From positions 1 through 41,519 of the forward strand of contig CASEEV010000081.1 in NCBI GenBank assembly GCA_949287065.1: a stretch of DNA of 41,519 nt. Direction: 5' to 3'. Position numbers and translations under genes: made by a program. The notes beneath the pieces are model-generated. The model worked only from the letters and a program-made list of their open reading frames with translations. It was not told the origin of the DNA and ran no database searches. Origin of the DNA: an uncultured Collinsella sp. GTDB lineage: Bacteria; Actinomycetota; Coriobacteriia; Coriobacteriales; Coriobacteriaceae. This document shows, in pieces, positions 27,032 to 35,043 of this stretch (position 1 is the first letter of the stretch; the number at the start of each line of letters is the position of its first letter).

Positions 27032-28726
27032 TTAGACGTTCAGCTTGGCCTGCGTGACGTCGTAACCAGCCGAGACGACCCTCGCGCCGGAGAGGTAGGC
27101 CTTGTACGCGTAGAGGGAGTTGTCGGAAGCGAGGTACAGCCACGGGCACTCGGGCCAGACGATGTCCTGGCACTTGCCGTAGTGCTCGTTCTGCTCGTCC
27201 TCGGTCGGGGCGGCGTTGCCGGCCTCGAGCTCGGCGTCGAACTCGTCGTTGCGCCAGAAGGCGGTGTTGTAACCGGTCGGCGGGACCATGGCGCTCGAGA
27301 GCAGCGAGCGCATGAAGCCGTCGGCGTCGGACTGCGACCAGTTGACGTACCACATCTGGAGCTCGGTCTCGTCCTCGGGCATAGCGGCGATCTCAGCGTT
27401 GGTGGCAGCCTCGTTGGGCTGGACGTCGACGGTGATGCCGACCTTCTCGAGCTGCTGCATGATGAAGGTCATGCCCTTGGTCTCCTGGGTGGAGTTGTCG
27501 CCGATGATGGAGACGGTGAAGCCGTCGGCGTAGCCGGCCTCCTCGAGCAGGCTCTTGGCCTTCTCGAGGTCGTACTCGTAGGGAGTCTGGGCCTTGTAGC
27601 CGGGCACGAGCTCGGGCAGGACCGAGGTAGCGGGCGTGGCGGCGCCGGAGTACAGGACCTTGCAGTAGGAGTCCTGGTCGATGGCGTAGTTCATGGCCTG
27701 GCGCACGCGGACGTCGGACAGCGCCTCAACGTTGGTGTTGAGGGTGACGTAGCGCATGGTGGTCGACGGGATCGAGATCAGGTTGATGTCGCCGGCGGAG
27801 CGGATGGTGGCAACCTGGTCGGACGGGGTCGGGTAGGAAACCGTGGCCTCGCCGGTCTGCAGCATGGCGATACGGGAGCCGGCCTCGGGGACCTGGCGGA
27901 AGGTGACCTTCTCGATGGCCGGAGCGTCGCCCCAGTAGTCCTCGTTGCGCACGAGCGAGGTGTGGTCGCCCTGAGCGTGCTCCTCGAGGACGTACGGGCC
28001 GGAGCCGGCGGACTCGCGCGAGAAGTCAAAGTCGGGGTCGGTGATGGCCTTGGGGCTCACCAGGTAGAACTGCGTGCAGGAGTTCAGGAAGGGAGCGTAG
28101 GGCGTGGGCAGGTGGAACTTAACCGTGTACTCGTCGACGGCCTCGCAGGAGTCGACGCGCGTCTCCTCGGTGTTCTCGTCGATGGTCTCGATGAACATAC
28201 GGCGGCGGCGCCAGTTGTTGTCGGGGTCGATGGCGGCCTGGTAGTTGGTTACCACGGCGTCGGCGTTGAGCGGCTCGCCGTCGGTGAAGGTGATGCCCTC
28301 GTGCAGGTGGAACGTGTAGGTGCAGGCGTCGTCGGAGACCTCCCAGGTGTCAGCGGCCTTGGGCTGGGTCTCGTAGTTCTCGTCGAGGTAGATCAGGGTG
28401 TCGTAGATGTAGTAGTCGACCCAGCCGGAGTTGCCGTCCGACCAGTCCATAGGATGGAGCTCCTGGATCTCGCCCTCGAGCGCAATGATGCACTCGTTGG
28501 CCGGAGCCTTGCCGTCGGTCTTCTCGGCACGGACGACGAAGCCCTCCTCGTCGGCCTCGATGAGCTCGACGTTGGACTCGCCGGAGCCGGTCGTGGTGGT
28601 GTCGGTGTCGCCACCGCCGCCGCAACCCGCAAGACCGAGGGCCGCAGCGCCAGCCGCGGCAGCGCCGCCGGCGACGAAGCCCCTGCGCGAGACGTTCAGC
28701 TCGGGCGTCTTCTTCTCGTTGACCAT
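27032..28726 (-). CDS. oppA: Peptide-binding lipoprotein OppA/DppA with Tat signal
   Basis: Extracellular substrate-binding protein (SBP family 5) of the importer. 564 residues. The signal carries a twin-arginine motif (S13-R14-R15-G16-F17) before an Ala-rich core and a lipobox LAGC with C35, so it should be a Tat-exported lipoprotein; a Gly/Asp/Thr linker follows. Family landmarks include FTDGEPLNADAVVTNYQ and GSGPYVLEEHAQGDHTSLVRNEDYWG and YVTLNTNVEALSDVRVRQAMNYAID. Highly acidic overall. Substrate unknown (di/oligopeptides, possibly glycopeptides given the neighbours). First gene of oppABCDF; long 5' leader and an operator-like palindrome upstream. Confidence 0.93.
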   Translation of the reverse strand: MVNEKKTPELNVSRRGFVAGGAAAAGAAALGLAGCGGGGDTDTTTTGSGESNVELIEADEEGFVVRAEKTDGKAPANECIIALEGEIQELHPMDWSDGNSGWVDYYIYDTLIYLDENYETQPKAADTWEVSDDACTYTFHLHEGITFTDGEPLNADAVVTNYQAAIDPDNNWRRRRMFIETIDENTEETRVDSCEAVDEYTVKFHLPTPYAPFLNSCTQFYLVSPKAITDPDFDFSRESAGSGPYVLEEHAQGDHTSLVRNEDYWGDAPAIEKVTFRQVPEAGSRIAMLQTGEATVSYPTPSDQVATIRSAGDINLISIPSTTMRYVTLNTNVEALSDVRVRQAMNYAIDQDSYCKVLYSGAATPATSVLPELVPGYKAQTPYEYDLEKAKSLLEEAGYADGFTVSIIGDNSTQETKGMTFIMQQLEKVGITVDVQPNEAATNAEIAAMPEDETELQMWYVNWSQSDADGFMRSLLSSAMVPPTGYNTAFWRNDEFDAELEAGNAAPTEDEQNEHYGKCQDIVWPECPWLYLASDNSLYAYKAYLSGARVVSAGYDVTQAKLNV

Positions 28727-29083
28727 CTTGTTCCTTTCTCCCCTGCTCGGCGCTTCTCGCCCCCGGGCGCACCCGGTACCACAAGCGCTTTGCCTCGGAT
28801 ACGTGGCTTCTCGCCGCCTTTACAGGGCGTGCGATGCGCCTCTTGTTGGAAGGCCACCCTCGCGGCACTTCCGTGCACGAGCGTAGCTTGTACCCACTAT
28901 GCCCGCCCTGAGACGGTAAGGCGGCGACCAGCTGAAACGCAGTTTTAACTAAGACGCAACCTTTATGCATTTGTCGAAACTATACCATGCCCCTCATGCA
29001 TGGGGCATAATGATTGCCCGCCGCGCACGACGGAAGGTCCGTTTGGGCGGGCAAACGTTAACATTCGGTAAAGAGGGAGCTCT
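28727..29083. other. Divergent oppA / fucosidase control region
   Basis: 357 nt. On the minus strand an extended -10 TGGTATAGT (28979-28987) would start an oppA leader of about 245 nt that contains several hairpins, among them GCAC-GGAA-GTGC with a GNRA tetraloop inside CTCG/CGAG. An inverted repeat ATGCCCC-N8-GGGGCAT (28987-29008) lies between the two promoters. On the plus strand CATAAT (29006-29011) is a possible -10 for the fucosidase, with no clear -35. Confidence 0.5.
28979..29008 (-). promoter_or_regulatory. oppA extended -10 and operator-like palindrome
   Basis: TGGTATAGT on the minus strand is immediately preceded by ATGCCCC-TCATGCAT-GGGGCAT, a 7-bp-arm inverted repeat occupying the region between -35 and -10. 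A repressor there would control oppABCDF and could also touch the divergent fucosidase gene. Confidence 0.5.
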
Positions 29084-30406
29084 ATGTATCATTTTGACCG
29101 CGCGCAGTACGACGAGCGCATGCAATGGTTCCTGCACGACCGTTTTGGCATGTTTATTCACTTCGGCCTGTACTCCATTCCCGCGCGCGGCGAGTGGCTC
29201 CGCAGCACCGAGGAGATGCCCGAGGAGCAGTACCTGCCCTTCTTTGACGAGTTCAACCCCACGGGCTTCGACGCCCGCGAGTGGGCCGCCCGCGCCAAGC
29301 AGGCGGGCGTGCGCTACGCCGTGCTCACGGCCAAGCACCACGACGGCTTCTGCCTCTACGACACCGCCACGACCGACTTCAAGTCGACCAACACGCCCTT
29401 CGGGCGCGACATCGTGGCCGAGTACCTCGAGGCGTTCCGCGCCGAGGGCATTCGCGTGGGCCTGTACTACTCCCTCATCGACTGGCACCACCCCGACTTC
29501 CCCCAGTACGGCGACCGCCAGGCGCCGCTGCGCCACGACCCCGTGGCCGGCTGCAACGACGGGCGCGTGTTTGACCGCTACCTCGACTACATGCACGCCC
29601 AGGTCCGCGAGCTGTGCGAGAACTACGGCAAGATCGACCTCATGTGGTTCGACTTCTCCTACGACGACATGCGCGGCGAGAAGTGGCGCGCCACGGAGCT
29701 CGTCGACATGGTGCGCACGCTGCAGCCCGGCATCGTGATCAACAACCGCATCGAGGTGAGCGGCGAGGGCTTCGGCTCGCTCGCCGCCTGCGACCCGACC
29801 CCCTACCACGGCGACTTTGTGACGCCCGAGAAGATCGTGCCGCCCCGCGGCCTCTTTGACGCTGAGGGGCGCCGCCTTGCCTGGGAGTCCTGCGTCACCA
29901 TGAACGACAACTGGGGCTACTGCGCGACCGACCTCAACTACAAGCCGGCGCCGCTCATCATCCACAAGCTCGTGGAGTGCGTGAGCAAGGGCGGCAACAT
30001 GATCCTGAACGTCGGTCCCGACGGCCGCGGCCGCTTCCCCGAGCAGTCGTGCGCCATTCTCGAGGAGATCGGCCGCTGGATGCAGCTCAACGGCGAGAGC
30101 ATCTGCGGCTGCGGGCCCGTGGAGGGCGGCCCCATTGACCCCGAGAAGCCCGACTACGGCCGCATCACCCGCAGCGGCAACACGTACTACTTCCACCTGT
30201 ACGAGGGCTCCATCGGCCCGGTGCCGCTGCTCGGCGTGCCCAAGGACCGCATCCGCTCGATGCGCCGCGTGGCCGACGGCACCGAGGTGCTTCTCTCCCA
30301 CGACTGGACGCACAGCGACTACCCCGACATCGCGTTTGCCAACCTGGGGCCGTCGCCGGTGCTCCCCGACCCGGTGGACACCGTCATCGCCGTGACCGTG
30401 GACTAA
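29084..30406 (+). CDS. Alpha-L-fucosidase, GH29, cytoplasmic
   Basis: Hydrolyses terminal alpha-L-fucose from glycans by a retaining mechanism. 440 residues from ATG at 29084 with AAAGAGGGAG upstream. GH29 landmarks: WFLHDRFGMFIHFGLYS at the N-terminus, LTAKHHDGFCLYDTATTDF, the nucleophile Asp190 in LMWFDFSYDD, and the C-terminal NMILNVGPDGRG. No signal peptide, so the enzyme acts on imported sugars or glycopeptides. It is divergent from oppA across a shared control region, suggesting coordinated use of fucosylated substrates. Acid/base residue not assigned. Followed by a terminator. Confidence 0.93.
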   Translation: MYHFDRAQYDERMQWFLHDRFGMFIHFGLYSIPARGEWLRSTEEMPEEQYLPFFDEFNPTGFDAREWAARAKQAGVRYAVLTAKHHDGFCLYDTATTDFKSTNTPFGRDIVAEYLEAFRAEGIRVGLYYSLIDWHHPDFPQYGDRQAPLRHDPVAGCNDGRVFDRYLDYMHAQVRELCENYGKIDLMWFDFSYDDMRGEKWRATELVDMVRTLQPGIVINNRIEVSGEGFGSLAACDPTPYHGDFVTPEKIVPPRGLFDAEGRRLAWESCVTMNDNWGYCATDLNYKPAPLIIHKLVECVSKGGNMILNVGPDGRGRFPEQSCAILEEIGRWMQLNGESICGCGPVEGGPIDPEKPDYGRITRSGNTYYFHLYEGSIGPVPLLGVPKDRIRSMRRVADGTEVLLSHDWTHSDYPDIAFANLGPSPVLPDPVDTVIAVTVD

Positions 30407-30448
30407 CAGCCGGGGCGCCTCGGCGCCGCCCGCAACCCGCCGCAACAG

Positions 30449-30490
30449 GGCCCGCCGCAGCTCATTCCGGCTGCGGCGGGCCTTTGCTCT
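30449..30490 (+). terminator. Terminator after fucosidase
   Basis: GGCCCGCCGCAGC (30449-30461), 8-nt loop, GCTGCGGCGGGCC (30470-30482), then TTTGCTCT. 13-bp perfect stem, 43 nt after the fucosidase stop. Confidence 0.75.
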
Positions 30491-30551
30491 GCGCGCGCTT
30501 CAGCTGGCTAAAGCGCAGGTCGCAGCCGCAAACGGAAGCGGCTTGTGTAAT

Positions 30552-30576
30552 CGCGAGGGAGGGGGCGAACCTCGCG
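30552..30576. repeat. Inverted repeat upstream of the transglutaminase-like gene
   Basis: CGCGAGG (30552-30558) and CCTCGCG (30570-30576) with an 11-nt gap, about 70 nt before the GTG start. Possible operator or leader hairpin; TATAAG at 30595-30600 is a weak -10 candidate between them and the gene. Confidence 0.4.
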
Positions 30577-30644
30577 CCGGAGGACCCCAAAGACGTATAA
30601 GCTCGCATCGACGTATCCACCCACGAACGCCAAGGAGGCAGATC

Positions 30645-33362
30645 GTGCCGTCTTGTTTCTCTGATTCGTTCGCCGACTACACCCGCGAGCGCCTTGCCGC
30701 GCGCAAGGAGCTGCTCGCGCCTCTCGCCGAGGAGATCGAGCGCACCTGCGCCGAGCTCGCGGACGACGAGGCCCTGCTCGTACGCCACTGGTACGCGACG
30801 CTCCCCGTAAACGACGTGTTTGACACGGCCGGGGAGATCTTCGCCTCGTTTGCCCGCCACGCGCTCATGCTGCGCCGCGAGGTCGAGCGCTGCGCCGCGC
30901 TGCCGGAGGACGTGTTCGTGCACTTTGTGGCGTGTCCGCGCGTGAACAACGAGGCGCTGACCGACTGCCGCCCGGTGTTCTGGGGCGAGCTCGCCGAGCG
31001 CTGCCAGAACCTGAGCGTGCGCGACGCCGTGCTCGAGGCCAACTACTGGTGCGCCGAGAAGGCCACCTACCAGGCCTCCGACGGCCGCACCCTGGGCCCC
31101 CTCGGCGTGCTCGCCTCGGGCGACGGCCGCTGCGGCGAGGAGTCGACCTTCCTCGTGACAGCGCTGCGCTCCATCGGCATCGCCGCGCGCCAGATCTACA
31201 CCCCCTGGTGGGCGCACTGCGACGACAACCACGCCTGGGTCGAGGCGTACGTCGACGGCGGATGGCACTACCTCGGCGCCTGCGAGCCCGACGAGGCGCT
31301 CGACCGCGGCTGGTTCACCGCCGCCTCGGGCCGCGCGCTGCTCGAGCACACCCGGCTCTTCTCCGACTTTGGCTGCGACTTTGAGCGCGACCGCGCGCTT
31401 CTCGCCCGCGAGGGCAGCATGGTCGTGGTGAACGTCACGGCCTCCTACGCGCCCGTGACACCGCTCACCGTGCACGTGGCGGATGCCTCCGGCGCGCCCG
31501 CGGTCGGCGCCGACGTTGAGCTTACGCTCGTCAACATGGCCGGCTGGCGCGACCTGGCGCGCCTTGTGACCGACGAGAACGGCGACGCCGTGATCGAGAT
31601 CGGCCTCGGCACCATGCGCGTGACGGCGAGCACCGGCGCGCAGACCGCCGAGACCGTCGTCAACACCGAGGACACCGACCGCGTTGAGCTCGTGCTTGCC
31701 GACGGCGCAGGCGACCTCGCCGGCGCCGGCACCTTTGCCGCCGGCCACGACCTTGCCGACGGCGCCTGGCACGACCTCGACGTTGCGGCCCCCGCCGACC
31801 ACCCCGCCCCCTCTGAGCGCCTCACCGACGAGCAGCAGGAGCGCGGCCGCGCGCGCAAGCGCGAGGTCGACGAGATGCGCCGCGCGCGCATCGACGGCCT
31901 CAAGGCCGCGGCTGCCCAGGCAGCGATGCGCGTCTGCGCCTTCCTGCGCGAGAACGGCGAGCTTGCCGGCGAGGACGCCGCCCGCATCGAGCGCTTCTTC
32001 GCGCTGTCGTTTGCCAACGCCCCCGAGGTCGAGTGCTTCCTCACCGCCGACGCCGGCCACGACCGTGTGGAGCTTCTCGGCACGCTCACCGACAAGGACT
32101 TCCGCGACCTCATCGCCGATGTGCTCGAGGAGCACCTGCAGGTCGCCCGCACCCAGCGCGCGGACGCCGTGGCGCGCCTCGTTGCTCTAGGCGCCACCGA
32201 GGCAGAGGCCGACGAGCTCTTTGTGAGCTCCGTGCTCAGCCCCCGCGCTTTCTTCGAGACGCTCACCCCGTGGCGCCGCGCGCTGCCCGCGCTCTTCTCG
32301 GCCGATGAGAAGGCTGCCTTTGCCGAGGACCCGCACGAGATCTGGGCCTACATCAACCGCACTGTGCGCTTTGACGTGAACGAGAACGCCGGCCGCACCG
32401 CCGCCTCGCCCGTGGGCGCGCTGCGCTCGCACCAGGGTTCGGCCATGACCAAGCGCGTGCTCTTTGTGGCAATCTGCCGCTCGCTCGGCATTGCCGCCCG
32501 CATGAACCGCGCCACGCTCACGCCCGAGTTCTACGCCCGCGGCGGCTTCGTGGCCGTTGAGGCCGCGCCCCAGGAGCACACGGTGCCGGTTACCGTGACG
32601 TGCGCTGCGCAGGACGCGCTCACCTACGAGCAGGACTGGAGCATCGCGCGCCTCACCCCGGCCGCCGGCCTCGGCACCTCGGGCACCTACCTGACCTACC
32701 AGACGCTCGACTACTACGGCCGCGTCTTTGAGAGCGGCCGCTTTGAAGTTGAGCTCGCGCCCGGCATCTACCGCGCCACCACCTCGGCGCGCCTCCCCAA
32801 CGGCAACCAGCAGATCTCGGAGCGCCTGCTCTGCGTGGCCGCCGAGGCCGAGAGCTGCGCGCTCGAGCTGCGCGTGCGCGAGCCCGAGGCGAGCGACATG
32901 CTGAGCAACATCGCGCTCGAGGACTTTGCCGTGCGCGACGCCGAGGGCGGCCTCTGCACCGTCACAGCCGCTGCGGTCGACGGCATGGCGCTTCTCGCCT
33001 ACCTCGAGCCGAGCGAGGAGCCCACGGAGCATCTCCTCAACGAGCTGCGCGAGCGCGCCGACCAGATTGCCGACGAGAAGCTCGCCGTGCTGCTCGTGGT
33101 GCCTGACCTCGCCATGGCCTCTGACCCCACGCTCGCCCGCACCCTCGAGGCGCTGCCGCAGGTCATTCTCGCCGAGGACGACTTCTCGGAGCGCCCGGAG
33201 CGCTTGGCGCGCCGCATGTTCGCGAACCCCGAGAAGCTCCCGCTGGCGGTTCTCGCCGACGGGCGCGGCGAGACCCTGCACGGCCTGTACGCCACCGCCG
33301 GCTACAACGTGGGCACCGTTGACCTGGTGCTCAAGCTCGCACGTCTCGCCCGCGAGGCCTAA
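30645..33362 (+). CDS. Large transglutaminase-fold protein with a second decayed copy
   Basis: 905 residues from GTG at 30645, with AAGGAGG 6 nt upstream; the frame extends to 30543 without support. No signal peptide or membrane span. Residues ~100-220 form a transglutaminase-like core with a full triad: Cys163 (GDGRCGEES), His196 (DNHAW), Asp216 (CEPD). Residues ~295-370 look like a carboxypeptidase-regulatory/Ig-like module (ADASGAPAVGADVELTLVNM). Residues ~568-622 repeat the core (GSAMTKRVLFVAICRSLGIAAR against GRCGEESTFLVTALRSIGIAAR) but Ala600 replaces the Cys. The C-terminal ~95 residues resemble a thioredoxin fold without CxxC. The fold also covers cysteine peptidases and peptide:N-glycanase; I cannot tell which activity it has. 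Directly follows the fucosidase. Confidence 0.82.
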   Translation: MPSCFSDSFADYTRERLAARKELLAPLAEEIERTCAELADDEALLVRHWYATLPVNDVFDTAGEIFASFARHALMLRREVERCAALPEDVFVHFVACPRVNNEALTDCRPVFWGELAERCQNLSVRDAVLEANYWCAEKATYQASDGRTLGPLGVLASGDGRCGEESTFLVTALRSIGIAARQIYTPWWAHCDDNHAWVEAYVDGGWHYLGACEPDEALDRGWFTAASGRALLEHTRLFSDFGCDFERDRALLAREGSMVVVNVTASYAPVTPLTVHVADASGAPAVGADVELTLVNMAGWRDLARLVTDENGDAVIEIGLGTMRVTASTGAQTAETVVNTEDTDRVELVLADGAGDLAGAGTFAAGHDLADGAWHDLDVAAPADHPAPSERLTDEQQERGRARKREVDEMRRARIDGLKAAAAQAAMRVCAFLRENGELAGEDAARIERFFALSFANAPEVECFLTADAGHDRVELLGTLTDKDFRDLIADVLEEHLQVARTQRADAVARLVALGATEAEADELFVSSVLSPRAFFETLTPWRRALPALFSADEKAAFAEDPHEIWAYINRTVRFDVNENAGRTAASPVGALRSHQGSAMTKRVLFVAICRSLGIAARMNRATLTPEFYARGGFVAVEAAPQEHTVPVTVTCAAQDALTYEQDWSIARLTPAAGLGTSGTYLTYQTLDYYGRVFESGRFEVELAPGIYRATTSARLPNGNQQISERLLCVAAEAESCALELRVREPEASDMLSNIALEDFAVRDAEGGLCTVTAAAVDGMALLAYLEPSEEPTEHLLNELRERADQIADEKLAVLLVVPDLAMASDPTLARTLEALPQVILAEDDFSERPERLARRMFANPEKLPLAVLADGRGETLHGLYATAGYNVGTVDLVLKLARLAREA

Positions 33363-33384
33363 ACCTAGGCCGGACGAGAAGCGC

Positions 33385-33427
33385 AAAAAGGGGCGCGGCA
33401 GCTCACGATCGCTGCCGCGCCCCTTCG
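33385..33427. terminator. Bidirectional terminator between convergent genes
   Basis: GGGGCGCGGCAGC (33390-33402), 8-nt loop, GCTGCCGCGCCCC (33411-33423). AAAAA on the left gives TTTTT for the minus-strand transcript of the lectin gene; on the plus strand only TTCG follows. Confidence 0.85.
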
Positions 33428-33453
33428 CTCGGACGGGTGTATCTGCCGCAAAG

Positions 33454-34995
33454 CTAGTCTACGGGAACCTCGACCTCGGTCTCCATCACGAAGCAGAGGC
33501 GATAGTCAGGATAGACGCTGCGCACGTCGCTCGGAACGTCGTACCAGCTCCAGACGCCGTTGACCTTGAGGAGCGCCAGACGGTCCTCGTTGCCGCCGTC
33601 GTTGTTGGGCTCGCCCGAGGCCCACGCCGTGTAGCTGAAGGGCTCGCCGTCGACCCACTCCCAGCTGCTGCCCGTGCGCATGCCGCCGAGCCAGCAGACC
33701 GTGGTGCTGCCGGACAGGGCGTTGAGAACCTCCTGGTACTCCTCGGCAGAATCGATCGTGGCAAGGTAGCCGCCGTTGGCCTCGCACCACGACTGAGCGT
33801 CGGCCCAGCTCATGGCGCGCGTCACCATCTGGTAGCGGTGCTCGACAACCACCTCGGGGCCCTTCGAGATCACCAGGTCCACCTCGGAGCCCTCGTCGGC
33901 ATCGTCGCCGCCGTCGGGACTCTGCTCGCAGACTGTGCCCTCGGGGTACTCGCTGCTGTAGTCCTCGTCAACGTCGCCCACGGCAAGGCCCGCGTCGCGC
34001 AGCTCGTCCATGGCGTCGTGCTCGTCCATGCCGAGAACGTCGGGCACCTCTACCGTCACGTCTACCGGGATGATCGTGCTCTGGCCGCCGCCCGCGCCGC
34101 CGGTGCGCGCAAACGGGCCCATGCCGAGCGCGAACATGGCGCCCACGCCCACCACCACGGCCACGGCGACCGCGAGCAGCACCATGCCGACGGCAAAGCC
34201 CACCGAGTGCCCGCGCTTCTGAGGAGCAGGGGCGGGAGCCGTGGCCCACTGCTGGGTCTCCGCGGGAGCCTGCTGCCATGCGGCCTGGCCGCCCGGCTGC
34301 GCGGCGGAGAAGGACGCGCTGCCCGCGCCTGCCTGCGCCTGACCCGCGGCCGCATCGGCGGTCTTGGCGGCAAAGCCGTCCTTGGGCCCCGGGATCACCG
34401 TCGTTTTGTCAGACCCCCACTCGGCCTCGCCGTCCTTGGGCGTGCCCATGCCCTCGGGCACGCCCTGGTCCTGCTTGGTTGCCGCGATCAACGCCGCAGC
34501 GGCGGCGAGGCTGCCCTGGGCGGGCGCCTCGGGCTCGGCAGGCTCGTCTGCTACGGACTCGTCGTCCGCGGAGACGTCCTCGGGCGCGTCGTCGTCTGCG
34601 GTCTCATCGTGCTCTGCGTCGGACCCGTCGGCAGCCTCTTCACCCGAAGCGGCGACATCGGCCTCGGCATCCGCCGTGCTCGCCGCCTCTTCGCCGGCCT
34701 CGAGTGCGTCAGCGCCCGTGACATCGTCCTTCTCGGTAGGCACGTCCTCTACGGCGCTGCTTGCCTCGTCGGCAGCGTCATGCGCCTCGTCAGCAGCCCC
34801 GTCAGTCTCGGGCGCACCCTCCTGCTCCGCGGGCTCCTCCGATGCGCCTTTCTCGCCCTTCTCGTCTGCGGCTTCATCGCCGGCAGCCGTGTCAGGCTCG
34901 GTGCTCGCCTCCGCCTGAGCGGCCACCGGGGCGCCGCAGTGGGTGCAGAACTTTGCGTCGTCGGCGATCTTCTCGCCGCACTGTGTGCAGAACAT
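33454..34995 (-). CDS. Double-CxxC membrane protein with PASTA and C-type lectin domains
   Basis: 513 residues from ATG at 34995 (GAGAAGGGA upstream). Order: CTQCG/CTHCG knuckles (3-21), a very acidic ~180-residue cytoplasmic region, membrane helix ~265-291, one PASTA repeat ~316-380 (VEVPDVLGMDEHDAMDELRD), and a C-type-lectin-like domain ~387-506. The lectin has the framework cysteines C404 and C501, WLGG (435-438), WEWVDGEP, WSWYD, and EPNN at 462-465, the mannose-type EPN calcium/sugar motif. PASTA domains usually bind muropeptides or beta-lactams, so the outside part may bind wall and glycan together. No kinase domain is attached. Minus strand, beside the GH3 gene; gap of 48 nt. Confidence 0.85.
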   Translation of the reverse strand: MFCTQCGEKIADDAKFCTHCGAPVAAQAEASTEPDTAAGDEAADEKGEKGASEEPAEQEGAPETDGAADEAHDAADEASSAVEDVPTEKDDVTGADALEAGEEAASTADAEADVAASGEEAADGSDAEHDETADDDAPEDVSADDESVADEPAEPEAPAQGSLAAAAALIAATKQDQGVPEGMGTPKDGEAEWGSDKTTVIPGPKDGFAAKTADAAAGQAQAGAGSASFSAAQPGGQAAWQQAPAETQQWATAPAPAPQKRGHSVGFAVGMVLLAVAVAVVVGVGAMFALGMGPFARTGGAGGGQSTIIPVDVTVEVPDVLGMDEHDAMDELRDAGLAVGDVDEDYSSEYPEGTVCEQSPDGGDDADEGSEVDLVISKGPEVVVEHRYQMVTRAMSWADAQSWCEANGGYLATIDSAEEYQEVLNALSGSTTVCWLGGMRTGSSWEWVDGEPFSYTAWASGEPNNDGGNEDRLALLKVNGVWSWYDVPSDVRSVYPDYRLCFVMETEVEVPVD

Positions 34996-35043
34996 CGTAC
35001 GTCCCTTCTCCCGAACAGGCCCCAGGGCCGGTCCGGGCATGCG

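Noticed and set aside
28727-28980. TGGTACCGGG in the oppA leader, resembling the T-box sequence TGGNACCGCG
   Set aside because: No specifier loop, stem I elements or terminator/antiterminator pair could be found, and the match to the T-box is incomplete; it is also part of a simple GGTACC palindrome.
30543-30644. Earlier start for the transglutaminase-fold gene
   Set aside because: The extension covers an inverted repeat and lacks a ribosome site; GTG at 30645 has AAGGAGG at ideal spacing.
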